Shown here: piece by piece, positions 45,401-57,120 of the stretch
Position numbering within the stretch: the first letter of the stretch is position 1
Layout of the letters: each line of letters starts with the position of its first letter
Notes under the pieces: generated by a model
What the model was told of the DNA's origin: nothing
Databases searched by the model: none
Seen by the model: the letters and a program-made list of their open reading frames with translations, nothing else
Source of the DNA: Lytechinus pictus
Lineage: Eukaryota; Echinodermata; Echinoidea; Temnopleuroida; Toxopneustidae
Reading direction: 5' to 3'
Assembly (NCBI RefSeq): GCF_037042905.1
Contig: NC_087247.1
Span: 65,061,420 to 65,125,419, forward strand
DNA: 64,000 bases
Position numbers and translations under genes: made by a program

Positions 45401-48400
45401 GCCGCCGCGCACAGAAAAATCAAGCCATAGAAGTCGTGTGTTGTGGACCCAAGAAGTGAGATCCCAGCACGCGCGACCCACTAGTTAGAAATCCACTGCC
45501 AAACGCGGTTCGTGGTGCGAGGTTAGTATACTAATACTAACCTCGCAATACGTGTAAGTGCTCCTAGTCCTACTCCACTTGTTCACTGCAAGTGCAGGCT
45601 GTGCATGTGGGGACTCTACAGCCTAGGTTGGACTATGGCATGCCAATGGCAATGCTGTACAGAGCACACACTTTAAAAAATGATTAAAATATCACTTTTG
45701 TGACCAAAATTACTAATTTCTGTACAGTTGCAATTTATTTTTCATTAGTAACTTGGGAGTAATTTTTGTATTCACCAGAGCGCTCGAAAAATTGAATTTT
45801 GGGCATTTTTTTGTGTATGCCCTCTATTGGTGGAAAGTAATATGGCAAGACAATTGTCATTTTTCAATCTCTATTTTTTAATTAAGAAAAAAGAATTTAA
45901 AGAATCAAATTTACTTAAGAGTCAAGTTATATCATGAATAGCTGGGAAAGACTTCCTTAAGTATGTCCCCTCCACTAATTGGAAAAAATACTTCTCCAAA
46001 ACCCCCTTTTTGTTCTCTTTTTGTTCTTTTTTTTTCTTCTTACTTCCGGTTGGAACTTGGATTCGAACCTCTCACTGCAGAACAAAGCATCTCCAGTCTG
46101 TCGCCTTACTCACTGAGCTAGCAGGAATTGTTGAAAGCCATGGGTTTCATAACGGTTATCAACCGATATTACGACTAGTCTACTCTCCAAGAGTATTGGG
46201 TATTTATTTTTCTGACTAAATAAACCGATGCCATTGGGAATTACACACACTCGAAATTTTGATGGAATAAAGCCATATTTTGGTATGTATCTACCTTTCG
46301 CCCCCAAGATTTCTACTTTCCTTCTAAAATATCTAGCCCTAAATCTTGTACATAGGATACAGCTTCATTTCCGACATTTCTACGATATTGATTTCATTTT
46401 TAAACAAGAATTCATTAAAAAAAACGAGAAAAATGTTATGAAAAGACGGGGGAAAGTTGCCACAGTGTTTACGTCGCCATCTTGATTTCATTGTCTTTTG
46501 CTTGACGACAGCACGCAAACCGCGCGATTTGCGTGTAATACTATACTAAGCAGACATGGGTACTTTTCAAAATGGGGTAGAATTACTCTCAACGGAGCCA
46601 GGAATTCCTTCCCATTCATCTGCACGTACCGCCAAAAAACCTTAAACTTTCGCCCCTGAGATTTCTACTTTCCTTCTAAAAGATCTAGCCCTAAATCATG
46701 TAAATGGGATACAACTTCATTTCCGACATTTCTGCACTATCGAGTATCGATTTCATTTTTAAGCAAGAATTCATCAAAAAAATGAAAAAAACATTTTGAA
46801 AAGATGGAGGAGACCTGCCCAATGTTTACGCCGCCATCTTGTTTCCTATTGTTCTTCCCCAACATTTCATATAATAAAACACAAAAGTAATAGTGAGTGA
46901 GTGATGTCATCAGTCCCAGGATGTGCATATAACTGTTTTGTGAAAGTAAGCGAAACTTGAAAATGTCATAACATTTTGATGAAATTTTCAGCATTATGCT
47001 AGATGGATTTTTCTCTTTTTACTAAATATAACTTTTTGTTAGACATGGACATCTTGGGATATCATTTGTTGAGATGAACTTCCCACTGAGTACATAGAAA
47101 ATATGTGTAAAGGTGTGGCATGGATGCATAGGTTATGCACAAGTTTGTGCTTTGCTTTTCATTGGTACTCAAAGAAAAATAGCAATTCTGTTAAAGAAGC
47201 AGATTTAACAAAATCTGACAAACAATATCATACCTTATGTATTAATATACTTGTATTTAGGTCAAGGTCACTCCACCATATTTCTATGTTACATCAGAAA
47301 TGGGAATATAAAACAAAAAGGTACAATAATTTCTCCAGGGTTAATGAGATGGGCAGTAAATGCGATTGCTGTAAGCAGCTGTTGGCATCCACAGCCTGGA
47401 CTTCCACCATTACATGTAGGTAGACTTGAATATAGACTTGTAGTTCTTGTTTGAAAAATTGGCCCCCATTCTAGATTGAAATCAACAAGTAGAATTAATG
47501 TGTCATTTAATTACATATGCTTTTATTGAAATTTTAACATTTCTGATTTCTCTACCTATTTTATGATTTTTTAAAAATCTGTTCACATTACAGCTCTTTT
47601 ACCAGGTGCTTAACTTTGGTATGATAGTGTCATCTGCACTTATGATATGGAAAGGCCTTATGGTTGTCACAGGGAGTGAAAGTCCAATTGTAGTTGTACT
47701 CAGGTAAGTACAAGATTTTATGTAGAATAGACATTATGTGCAAATGGATCATCAGAAGTTCATTGAAAGTACCACAGATTTTTATAGTAAAGATGTCCTG
47801 TAATTGACAATATTACACTTACATTGATTTTATTTTTGAATTGAGGAAGTAGTACAGCATGGAATTAATTACCTTTTAACAATATTCAAAACCTATACTT
47901 AACACTGCAAGTAGGGTAAATAATATACAATAGTTGAAAAAGAATGTCAGTATTGCTGACATACTCTCTTACCATGACATTAGATATCACAGGTGTGTTG
48001 AAAAGGAACGAGAGATGTAATACGACGTTGCTTGTATAGCGCATATCACTACCCATGGGCATCTCTATGTGCTTAATAGGAAAATAGACAAAGAAGAGAG
48101 AGGATTAAAGCTATTATGTAGACTGTCTCAATCATAAAACCGCTTAAACAAATAAGTTTTGAGACGACTTTTGAATGCAGAGCATGTGGATGCCTCCTTA
48201 ATGGAAGAAGGGATCGTATTCCGAAGTTTAGGGGCAGCATGACAAAAAGATCTCTCTCCATAGAACTTGGTCTGAACAACAGAACACTTAAGCAAATATC
48301 TCTGTGAAGATCTTAGATTACGTGAAGGGACATATCTTATTAATTTCTCACTGAGATATTCAGGGGCCAAGGAATTAAGACATTGATAGGTAAGTAACAG

Positions 48401-50144
48401 TAGCTTAAAGTTTATGCGTGATTTGATCGGAAGCCAGTGTAACTGCTTCAGGACAGGTGTTATGTGAGAATACTTATGTATATTTATCTCAAAGTTGAAC
48501 TATGTGCATACTGCAATTACTTTTTTTTATTTCTCGAGCCAGAAAAAAAACTTTAATTTGAAAAAATAATGATTACCCTTGAACCATGAACACTTTATTT
48601 TCAGTTCATTGCCATTTCTTTGTTGCTTTTATTACCTTTGCAGTGGGAGCATGGAGCCAGCTTTTCACAGAGGAGATCTTTTGTTTTTAACAAATTATCA
48701 AGAAGATCCAATTCGGGTTGGAGAGATAGTTGTTTTCAAGATTGAAGGCAGAGACATTCCAATAGTTCACAGAGTCCTGAGACTACATGAAAAGTATGTG
48801 TTCTTTCATCATATTTACATCTTTTTTATTACCCATTCAAATATATCTCACTTCCCTTTTTATCAAAGTTTTAGTCATCTTTGATTTCTTAAAAAAAGAA
48901 AATAATTTATAGTTGTTTTCTTTTCACATATACGTTGCAAATCAAACAGACTCTTCTTAAAATTATTTTATTATCCAATGAAATTTATGTTTTTGCTATG
49001 GATTATTATTCAATATCTTAGCTGTGTGGATGCATACTGTATGCATACATCTTTGAAGTAAAAAAAAAATGGAACAAAAGTCACTTAATTGGTTCATGAT
49101 GATTTGGCTATACTTGTATCATTATCTTCCAAGAATACTTCATCTAGGAATATAGCGTAACAGTGTAGATAAAATGTCCAGCTGTGAATTATACAATTGT
49201 AATAAGTGATTGTGATGATAGTTGATGTTTGTGTTTGTGATTATTTTTTTTCCACATGGAAGATTGAAGTGAATGTGATGTAAGTTTGTCATAATTATTT
49301 TTTCCACAGGGAAGATGGAACGGTGAAGTTTTTAACCAAAGGAGACAATAACATGGTTGATGATAGGGGACTATATGCCAAAGGTCAACTATGGCTTGAA
49401 AGAAAAGATGTTGTTGGTAGAGCAAGAGGTTTTGTACCCTACATAGGCAACGTCACAATAATGATGAATGATTATCCAAAATTAAAGGTAACGTTATTTC
49501 ATAGATACATAAGTTGGATTTAAAAGATATTCTCCTGTAATTTTATTTTTAACATGAAATACTGTTTTTCTGTAGTGAATTTGTTTTTGTGTACAAGTGT
49601 ACATACAATTATTTATTTTCTCATCACAAGAGTACTTATATTTCATTTTCTGTTTTCATCAAGTTTAATGCCATGAATATAAATCCAGGCTGCGATATAT
49701 TAGGCATTTAATATACCAAGCTTAATGTGATCCGCAATCTCATTTTAGTTGCATATCTAAAGATTTAGATGAAAGACCTTTCTATTCATAGACATTTTCT
49801 AACAGAAAGCAGTGTGTATTCTTCCATAATGTATCAGAAATTTATGTTGTCAGACAGAAACTTTGGACATCCCATTAGGCAATCATATTGAAGTTCTTCC
49901 TAATGACATGCAGTTTGAGTGTTATAAAACACCCCTTGTTCAGGGAAGTGGGAGTTCATTCATCACTTTGATGTACCATTTTACCATCCTGTTGGAAGAA
50001 AATATGGATTTGTAAGGTGAAAACTCTGCTTCTGACTAAGATGCCATGATATTAATTGGGTTTATAGTTATATTCTTCTTTCTCTCTTTGCAGTATATAA
50101 TTCTAGCTGGCCTTGGCATATTTGTGTTGATACATCGAGAATGA
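39377..50144 (+). CDS. SEC11A: Signal peptidase complex catalytic subunit SEC11A (five exons)
   Basis: Serine protease of the ER membrane that removes signal peptides from secretory and membrane proteins during translocation, as part of the signal peptidase complex. Exons 39377-39427, 47594-47703, 48644-48793, 49310-49487 and 50094-50144 join in phase to 179 residues, the length of the human protein. An N-terminal hydrophobic span lies at about residues 22-42 ([17 protein letters not shown]) and a short hydrophobic C-terminal segment at 164-176. Catalytic residues are visible: Ser56 in [12 protein letters not shown], His96 in PIVHRV, Asp122 in [20 protein letters not shown] is also conserved. 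All introns have GT-AG ends. The start is chosen because [17 protein letters not shown] matches the family N-terminus. Intron 1 is 8.2 kb and packed with repeats. SEC11A versus SEC11C cannot be separated in an invertebrate, which may have one gene. Confidence 0.97.
39801..40414. repeat. Near-perfect 614-bp hairpin element in SEC11A intron 1
   Basis: Left arm 39801-40056 and right arm about 40158-40414 are reverse complements with no difference that I can see over more than 200 bp, around a loop of about 100 bp. Each outer end has its own palindrome, GCTCCAGCCCGC-GTA-GCGGGCTGGAGC in form. TAGTCCTAGTCCTA flanks both sides and looks like a target duplication. The arms contain GACATCGAGGCACAGACTGG, related to the foldback at 9722-9990. 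Two identical short peptides on opposite strands are arm shadows. Confidence 0.93.
40433..40488 (+). repeat. Duplicated 56-bp segment, copy 1
   Basis: CCAATGAGGTCCAACATTAC through GTATGGACCTCATAGGCGAC recurs at 41320-41376 in the same orientation with one or two indels. GAGGTCCA...TGGACCTC makes an internal hairpin. Confidence 0.85.
40938..41145 (+). repeat. Duplicated cassette with ATGGCGACAAAATTTGCCGC, copy 1 (frame broken)
   Basis: Shares AACGCCTTGAA.ACAGGCCAAA, CCTAACGA and CTATGGCGACAAAATTTGCC with 45000-45190. The ATG at 41065 is followed by a stop after 13 codons here, and a GTGAGT donor-like site lies at 41138. Confidence 0.7.
41320..41376 (+). repeat. Duplicated 56-bp segment, copy 2
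   Basis: Second copy of the segment at 40433-40488, also preceded by CCTAGT-rich sequence. Confidence 0.85.
42125..43406 (+). repeat. 110-bp tandem array with subtype order, in SEC11A intron 1
   Basis: Twelve units start at 42151 and every 110 bp to 43361; the last is cut at 43406. Type A has GATGCCGCCGTGAACTTTGA, type A' also has CTCTTACCCCCTTTATAATG, and type B has GACCCCGCCATAAACTTTTA. Order from 42151: A, A', B, intermediate, B, A', B, A, A, A', B, A(partial). Every A' is followed by B, as in a partial higher-order repeat. 110 is not a multiple of 3, and the frames across it are shadows. Confidence 0.95.
43407..44999. other. Low-complexity intronic sequence
   Basis: Part of SEC11A intron 1. 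Contains poly-C, poly-T and poly-G runs and three to four degenerate copies of TTGCCAAATATAACGTGGACAAAATGAC-type sequence (43610-43990). A GAAAGAAAGA purine-rich tract is at 44190-44280. No exon seen. Confidence 0.6.
45000..45190 (+). repeat. Duplicated cassette with ATGGCGACAAAATTTGCCGC, copy 2 (open frame)
   Basis: Diverged copy of 40938-41145. Here the ATG at 45109 opens a frame starting [20 protein letters not shown] that reaches AG followed by GCGAGT at 45183, where the other copy has a GTGAGT donor. It might be a first exon or its relic, with a rare GC donor. Not recognised as any family, and it lies inside SEC11A intron 1 on the same strand. Confidence 0.4.
45990..46127 (-). mobile_element. 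tRNA-derived SINE-like element
   Basis: On the - strand a polymerase III A box TAGCTCAGTGAG (46120-46109) and B box GGTTCGAATCC (46069-46059) sit at tRNA spacing, followed by an A-rich tail (AAGAAAAAAAAAGAAC). The T-stem does not pair (AGAGG against CCAAG), so it is not a working tRNA gene. Confidence 0.65.
46300..46860 (-). repeat. AAGATGGCGGC-type repeat, copies B and C in tandem
   Basis: Copy B (46300-46500) and copy C (46640-46860) both run from GATTTCTACTTTCCTTCTAA through TTCATTTCCGACATTTCT to a CGCCATCTTG end. They are about 350 bp apart and in the same orientation, and match copy A at 10753-11960 in the opposite orientation. Non-coding, within SEC11A intron 1. Confidence 0.75.
47594..47703 (+). 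CDS. SEC11A: SEC11A exon 2
   Basis: Acceptor TTACAG, donor GTAAGT. Encodes the membrane anchor and the [10 protein letters not shown] segment before the catalytic serine. Ends in phase 2: Ser54 is split across the junction with exon 3. Confidence 0.95.
48073..48480 (-). pseudogene. L2-type non-LTR retrotransposon 3' fragment
   Basis: On the - strand the sequence encodes [20 protein letters not shown], then [20 protein letters not shown] and [15 protein letters not shown] with a stop at about 48128. This is the hallmark C-terminal end of L2-clade reverse-transcriptase proteins. Only the 3' end is present. It lies antisense in SEC11A intron 2. Confidence 0.88.
48644..48793 (+). CDS. SEC11A: SEC11A exon 3 (catalytic Ser and His)
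   Basis: Acceptor CTTTGCAG, donor GTATGT. Carries Ser56 ([11 protein letters not shown]) and His96 ([10 protein letters not shown]). The open frame reads on into the intron but similarity stops at the donor. Confidence 0.97.
49310..49487 (+). CDS. SEC11A: SEC11A exon 4 (catalytic Asp)
   Basis: Acceptor TTCCACAG, donor GTAACG. Encodes [19 protein letters not shown] and [13 protein letters not shown], residues 105-163, with Asp122. Confidence 0.97.
50094..50144 (+). CDS. SEC11A: SEC11A exon 5 and stop
   Basis: Acceptor CTTTGCAG. Encodes [16 protein letters not shown] and TGA at 50142-50144. The hydrophobic tail ending HRE matches the vertebrate C-terminus. Confidence 0.95.
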   Translation, partial: YIILAGLGIFVLIHRE

Positions 50145-51296
50145 CATCATTCCCAGGAACTCTTGCCAATCATAGCTTATCCTCATCTTTGAGACAACTT
50201 TCTTCATGGATTTCATCATTTGTAGAGTACTGTCTGGATTGTAGTACACCTCCTTAGTATTTTCCATCTAGCTTTTATTTATGTGCATCATCTTCATGTC
50301 TTCTGATTGTAACAGTTTTACTGCTTGCTTGGTGCTTGAAACACTTGTAACTAGTCTTCAACTGTACCAATATCCTGAAAGACTACTTTGTATAGTGCTA
50401 AAGTTCAAAGCCTGTCTGGTCCGTTATATTTTAGTATATATCTAAAGATAAGTTATTTTCAAAGATTGAATTCATTGTCAGAGAAAATGAAAGTAAAACA
50501 AATGTTTGAAAGACACAATCTAAGATCTAACATTTGTTGCTAAAATTTGCAATCCAAATATCAGAAGTTGAAAGTCCAGTCCTCAATTACATGGCATTGA
50601 TTGTCACCAAGGTTTAGTTTTTGAAATGTCATTACAACCTTAAAAGTTAAGGAAAAATATAATGAAACATGGAGATAGGGATAATCAAGTATCAGTGATT
50701 ATGTAGCATGGGTTTTACGTCATATAATCAAGGTCAAAGGTCATTTAGGGTCAATGATTGTTGACCATTTTGTGGTTAAAAAATCTAAACTTAACCAAGG
50801 TTAGGATTTTCAAGGTAATTCTGAAAATATAAGTCAATATTCCATGGAACTTATATGATGATTATCAAGATTTAAAATAGATCAACATAGTTTTAGGTCA
50901 CTAGGCCAAAGTCAAAGGTCATTTATGGTCAATATACCTGTATCAACTTCAAAAAAAGAAGTAACCAAATTTTAATGTTATCAAAATAATTTTGAAATCA
51001 CATGTCTTTATTTTGTTTGACTTTGATGTTCCCACAACTACATCAGTTTATTTTACGTCACTTAAAGTCAAAGGTCAGTTTGAGCTCAATATCTTTGATG
51101 ATATATATTCATAAAACAGAAGTTTGAAATGGGCCAACGTTAAGTCTATGCAAATTTCTTGCAGGAATTTACGTAGGAGATTTTAATTAGAATAAGCCAT
51201 TTGGTATTAATAACATTAATTTCTATTTCATAAAGTTCTTTCTCCTTAATTGTACTACTGAAAATATGTTAAGAATTTATTCTTTGTGTGAATAAA
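50145..51296 (+). other. SEC11A: Probable SEC11A 3' untranslated region
   Basis: The first good polyadenylation signal after the stop that I noticed is AATAAA at 51291-51296; AATAAA-like sequence also occurs at about 51337. Diverged pieces of the TGACCTTTGACC repeat lie inverted at 50720-51090. The true end cannot be fixed from sequence alone. Confidence 0.45.
50710..51100 (-). repeat. Diverged TGACCTTTGACC-family units
   Basis: AATCAAGGTCAAAGGTCATT, CCAAAGTCAAAGGTCATTTA and AAAGTCAAAGGTCAGTTTGA are spaced about 165-180 bp apart, in orientation opposite to the three full copies. Old relics that would lie in the SEC11A 3' untranslated region. Confidence 0.7.
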
Positions 51297-51931
51297 GCCT
51301 TGGGTGAAAAAATGAATTCAATGTTGTCTCGCCATTAAATAAAGTGGCAATCTATCCAACCAATTTTGATTTGCCTATTTTGATTATTTCAATTTTTAAC
51401 TTTTCCACTTTTTGAGTCAGATATTTCAATATTTGCTTTTCTTTGATTTCAAAGATTGGTTTCCTGTAAATGGTATTAGACCGAGTAAGTTTTGAAATAT
51501 TCGTAGTATTATGGGCTTGTTTTAATTTTTATCATGGGAAAAGATTCATCACTAATGCTTTACCTTTTTATCATCTTGTTCAAGTTTGGGTAAATGTACA
51601 TTTGTTTCATTATCTGTTGTAAATATTATGTACACACATAATTGAGCATTATTTCTTGCTGTCACTATCACAATATTGAACATGTAATGTTTTTTTTCTT
51701 GTACTACATAATTAGCAGGTTTAGATGTTATGTATCTGTTACCTGCTATTTTACTCGTTATGGAATGCATACTCTATCCCCACGTTCGAAGTGGCTAGAA
51801 CTCAGAAAATACAACTTTTAATCCTTTGTGACATCACATTTCAAGCAAAGCATCAACATATGTGTATGGACCGTAAATTGACCCTGAAGTGATGTGAATA
51901 ATTAAAGCAAGCTAAGAGTGGGAGTTCTGTA

Positions 51932-52349
51932 AAGGCCACCGCACACCTTACGACTGTTCGCGATCCGATTTTGGAACAAATCGCATTTTGCACATTTCCT
52001 AAAAATGTGAATGGAACATATTATTTTCTTTGAGGTTTAAATTAATTGAAATAATACTAATATAACCATTTTGAAAGATTGCAAGCCTTTATTTCGGAGT
52101 AAAGGCCAAATTAGTTTCAAATCGTGGCCAATCGTACGACTGCTATGACGTCATTACGACTAGATATTAAATTCGCTTTTATTCTAAGAAGGATGATAGC
52201 ATAGTCACAAATTTGAACATAGGTATTCGTACGATGATTTAGAACATTACACAGTAAGATATTCCAAGTCTGAATGTTAGCATCAAAGTCTACTACATTT
52301 TATTCTGAAATCGGGTCGCAGACCAATCGTAAGGTGTGCGGTCGCCTTA
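51932..52349. mobile_element. 418-bp MITE (AAGGCGACCGCACACC ends)
   Basis: AAGGCCACCGCACACCTTAC and the inverse GTAAGGTGTGCGGTCGCCTT form 24-bp imperfect inverted ends. The interior carries CGATCCGATTTTGGAACAAA and ATCGTACGACTGCTATGACG. A TTAA-like right flank is present, but the left flank is altered. Confidence 0.8.
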
Positions 52350-54204
52350 AGAGTACTGTGAGCAGTTCCCTCCATCATGTGCATAGCAACAATATTTTGC
52401 CAAATAAGTGTTTCGCAAATTTATAATTGTCTAATACCACTTTGCCTGAATAGGGTAATTACTCATATACAAGTAATGTTTAAACCAGGAGTTTCAGTGT
52501 TTGATGCATCTTATTTCACATTGATAAGTTTTCATGCTGTTTGTCTGTTGATATTTTGTTGGTAGATACATGTACAAAATAAATCAAATACTGACAAAAC
52601 AAATATTTAATTTGATAATCAGGTCATGAGTGGTGAAGTATACCATCAAAGTTCTCTTATTGATATTAAGTTTTGCATACGGCTATAGTCAGTTTGAAAT
52701 GTGATATTCAGATACCTTTTGTACAAAGAGATGTGGGAATAATTATGACATACTGTTTAACTCAATGAATAGTATAGACTGCCCAGTGTACGCATATACA
52801 CATTCACACAGAATAGGATATCCTTTATAATAGAATTTCTTACTTCCCCCCCCCCCCTTGACATGAGGTCCCGAAATACAGTGTCTTACTCTATTCTTTA
52901 TTTTCTTTAGAATATTTCTTAACTTTTCACCTGTATTACTATTTGGGGTTACACATTTGCTACTGAAAAGGCACTTTTAATTTAAACTAAAATATTGATA
53001 AACATGTTAAATACATATTTAAATTTCTTATGAAGTTTGGGTATTTCATTTCATCAGGTTATATGAATTAATTGTAAAAAAAGACTAGTTTGTATAAAAG
53101 CAAGATTGACCTGTAAATAACAAGATGAGATCATTATACATTTAGCTATTGTTTTTAATTTAATAATTACAAAATATGTCTGTTCCGTCTATTTATTTGT
53201 TTTCTTCTTCAAACATTATTATTGTTACAAAACTAATTTGTAGAAATTGTCTTAAACAATATCTGCCTTTCTAGACACCTTGCAGAAATGTTTGAAATAA
53301 TGCAAGAAAGTTTAGATATGTGTATTAAAACTAACCACAAGTTCTTTATGAAAGAAAGACTTTGCTCTTGGTAGATTCCGTGGGCTGGAGCATGTCTTAA
53401 TGCATATACCTCTTGATATAACAATTAAGAGTGCATTTTGCAATGGCCTTCTAATCTGATTTATTTGAAAACACAATATTTCAAAAGTAAGATTTATCAT
53501 GCTATTGTGGTCTGAATGTTGCAAATAGATTTTATTTATTTGATGGACCTTTAATATTAAGATCAAAATGGGGAATATTGTCTTCAATGGATGATATCTG
53601 CTGTAGCCAATACACAAAGTCAGATTATGAAAGTGAATTTGAAAATCGTTTTTTTTTTTTTTTGCGTTTATATGCCAATTGCTGTTTTAAGTCATGTGGA
53701 TTTTAATCCAATCTCTTTGTTTCCTGTTTTGTTTGGAAAGTGTATGTAATTTTGTCACTCGGTATTAAAGACCTTTTCTCTATACATTTTCTAACTCCAT
53801 TCTCTGTTTTATTATATTTTTGTCAACAAACATGGGAAGATGTAAAAGCGATGCTCTAGATAGAGTCAGTCGGCAAACCCTCAAAAAGTGGCTTCTTTTA
53901 TCCAAGTGATATTCATGACTAGAGTGTTTTTGCAATGTTAATGAGCTTATTAACCAAATTTCATGTTTTTGGTATCTTTATAAAGAAGAAAAATCATTCT
54001 TTCAGGTCATGTGTTTGGATTATAAAAAAGATGTTGTAATATAGGGGAAACTTTTGATCTAAAACATGAAACAAAATCATTATTTTCATGCAACAAAAGT
54101 TGTTGTTTTTACCCTTAATTTCTGTTTGAGCACAAATGATTTTTAGATTATGATAAAGCTGAAGATCTAAGCTTTAATATGATATAATCTTCATAAGAAG
54201 AGGT
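52350..54204. other. No gene recognised
   Basis: AT-rich intergenic DNA with a short poly-C run (52847-52858). I see no conserved exon, TIR pair or array. Confidence 0.5.
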
Positions 54205-54490
54205 ATTTTAGATGGATCAGCAGCCAGCTTTTCATAGGCCAAGTACATTAAGCAGCTCAAAAAACAAGAATACTGCGCTCTGATTGGTCATAGAGACCAC
54301 ACGCCCACGCAAATTCCAATGTCCCCCACACTGGGCCTCTGAAGGTCACACTCATCATGTGGTAATCTCTTCAAATTACCCGCGCCTGTTGTTTTGAAAA
54401 CCTTATTCAGCCAATCAGAACTCACTCAGAAATTTTGTCTTGCATCTTGCTGGAAAAGGCTAGCTGCTGACCCATCTAAAAGGTGTCATA
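54205..54490. mobile_element. Imperfect hairpin MITE, about 285 bp
   Basis: TTTTAGATGGATCAGCAGCC (left) and GCTGCTGACCCATCTAAAAG (right) are inverted. Inner blocks CTGATTGGTC and CAGCCAATCAGAAC also mirror each other loosely. No target duplication established. Confidence 0.65.
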
Positions 54491-55977
54491 TCAAGAGTGA
54501 CATTGTATGAAAGTAGAGTTTGAGCTTTCTGATGATATAAATGTTTGTGCCTAAAACACAAAATTTTGCACAATTTGCAAGAGAAAACAGAGGAAGAAAA
54601 CTCTGTTTAAGGCCTCTTTTCAGGCCTGGAAATTCACCTATTTATCAAAATATTTTATTCAGAAAAAATAACCAATATAAAAGAGTAACGTTTACCCTTT
54701 CGTATGGTAAAAAAATAATCAATTTTACTCATGGAGAAAATGGTTAAATTCTTTGAGAAAAAAGTCTCACAATTCACGAGATTTTGTAGGGATATGAATT
54801 CAGCCACGAGAGGACTTGAATAAATCTTGCTCATTAACATAGGGGCTTGCAGACTGACTGGATAGAGCAAAGTAAAACTTTTGCAATGACAATTTATTGA
54901 ATAGTTCATTAATCTACACAGTTTTTAATATGCAGTGGGTGGTTATTCATTATACTTCAACCTTAAACATTGCTGTTATTTTTACAGTTTAAAGTAGGAA
55001 TTAATTTTAAATGAAATAATATCATAATAAAGTCAAGGATCTCCGCAGAAGACTGCTTTAGAATGTTAAATTAAAAATGGATAGAAACAGAATGTAACAT
55101 TTGACAAAATACACTAAACACATGGTATTAACAAACACCAGCCAATTTAATTTTCAGCAATCTTCCAAAAGTATAATTGATGTAAACTTAGCAGTTGAAA
55201 TTATATCATTCATAAATTTGACCAGAGTGTTTGTATTAATTATAAACACAACATTTATCATGTGCCATCTATCTAGTAGACTATTCCGAGACGCAATGTT
55301 TTATTTGTTACAAGTCGTTTGCTAACTATGGTAAGATGAGAACATACAACCTTCACAAGAATTTTTTTTTTTCAAATATGACTCTGTATTATCTTAGAGT
55401 ATTATAGATTCATAAATTCATAACATATACTTTTTGCATATATTTTGATTGTGGTTTTAGATGAAGTAAGAGGAAAAAACATCTAGTACATTTAATCTCA
55501 TTCATCACTCACAATACATCTACTTGATTACATATTTGCATATAATACTTGAAAGCACTTGGGTAATAATCAATGGGTATTTGGTTTCTAAGGACGGTAT
55601 GTTTCTATGGTTGAATATATAACCACATTGAGGCACTGTAATAACATGCAGAATAGAATAGAACAGTCATGGAATATGATATAGAATGTATCTCATATAA
55701 TATTTAGAAAAATGTTTTCACACACTTTACAGTCAATGTTGAGAATGGAATTCACATTGATAAAAAATCAAGGTATTACAGTACTTCAAATACTAAGAAA
55801 TGATTGGTGTGCATTTTCTTGAAGAGTCTATGACACAGTCTTAACACTTTCATTTTATCAATAATTATCACAACTTTTTACAGAGAAAACAACAAAATTA
55901 TATAGAAAATAAAAATGATGAGAAAAGTGGGATAGAGGAAGGTAAGAATGAAGAAAATGATGGGGGAAATATTAACT
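54491..55977. other. No gene recognised
   Basis: AT-rich intergenic DNA between SEC11A and the EML gene. No recognisable repeat or exon. Confidence 0.5.
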
Positions 55978-57120
55978 AACAAGTGGAACGCCTCTGGCAG
56001 TCTCGCCTGCATTACGCAATTTAATATAGCAGCAGTGCTAACTTTTAAAAACTACTATAAAATAATCATTCACAAAAACATTCATATAATGACATAATAC
56101 CATGTTCATTGACCATAAATGACATTTGAACGGAGACTTAAGACTGTCAACTACACCCATGTCCACATTTCATTCACTCTATCCATTAACTTTCAAAGTT
56201 ATGATGGCACTTCGACAATTACCCCAACATGGCCTAAGTTTATTGACCTTAACTGACCTTTGACTTGGTTTTGTGACCTGAAACTCACAGGGGATGTTCA
56301 GTGATGCTTGATTACTCTTATATCCCAAGTTTTATGAACTAGATCCATAAACTTTCAGAGTTAGGATGGTAATTCAACAAATGCCCCCAACACGGCCAAA
56401 GATCATTGACCTTTAATGACCTTTGACCATGGTCATGTGACCTGAAACTCGTACAGGATGTTCAGTGATACTTGATTACTCTTATGTCCAAGTTTTATGA
56501 ACTAGATCCATAAACTTTCAGAGTTAGGATGGTAATTTAACAAATACCCCCAACACGGCCAAAGTTCATTGACCTTAAATGACCATTGACCATGGTCATG
56601 TGACCTGAAACTCACACAGGATATTCAGTGGTACTTGATTAACCTAATGTCCAAGTTTCATAAACTAGATCCATAAATTTTCAAAGTTATGATGGTAATT
56701 CAACAAATACCCCCAACTTGGCCAAAGTTCATTGACCCTAAATGACCTTTGACCTTAGTCATGTGACCTGAAACTCAAGCAGGATGTTCACTAATACTTG
56801 ATTAACCTTATGTCCAAGTTTCATGGACTAGATCCATATATTTTCAAAGTTATGATAGTAATTCAACAAATACCCCCAACTTGACCAAAGTTCATTGACC
56901 CTAAATGACCTTTGACCTTGGTCACGTGACCTGAAACTCGAGCAGAATGTTCACTAATACTTGATTAACCTTATGCCCAAGTTTCATGAACTAGGTCCAT
57001 ATACTTTCTAAGTTATGATGTCATTTCAAAAACTTAACCTTAGGTTAAGATTTGATGTTGACGCCGCCGTCGGAAAAGCGGCGCCTATAGTCTCGCTCTG
57101 CTATGCAGGCGAGACAAAAA
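55978..57120 (+). repeat. Interspersed repeat with nuclear-receptor-like motif array, copy 3
   Basis: Ends as in 3024-3975 and 22371-23583 (AACAAGTGGAACGCCTCTGG; ATGCAGGCGAGACAAAAA), with five internal units. Much closer to copy 2 than to copy 1, but the terminal (GCC)n is almost absent (ACGCCGCCGTCGG), whereas copy 2 has a long one. Confidence 0.88.

Noticed and set aside
46051..46127. tRNA gene on the - strand
   Set aside because: A and B boxes are present but the T-stem does not pair and the element has an A-rich tail, so a SINE-like element fits better.
47103..47454. Extra SEC11A exon just before exon 2
   Set aside because: The known N-terminus is fully supplied by exon 1 (39377-39427), which joins exon 2 in phase. 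This frame has no family similarity.
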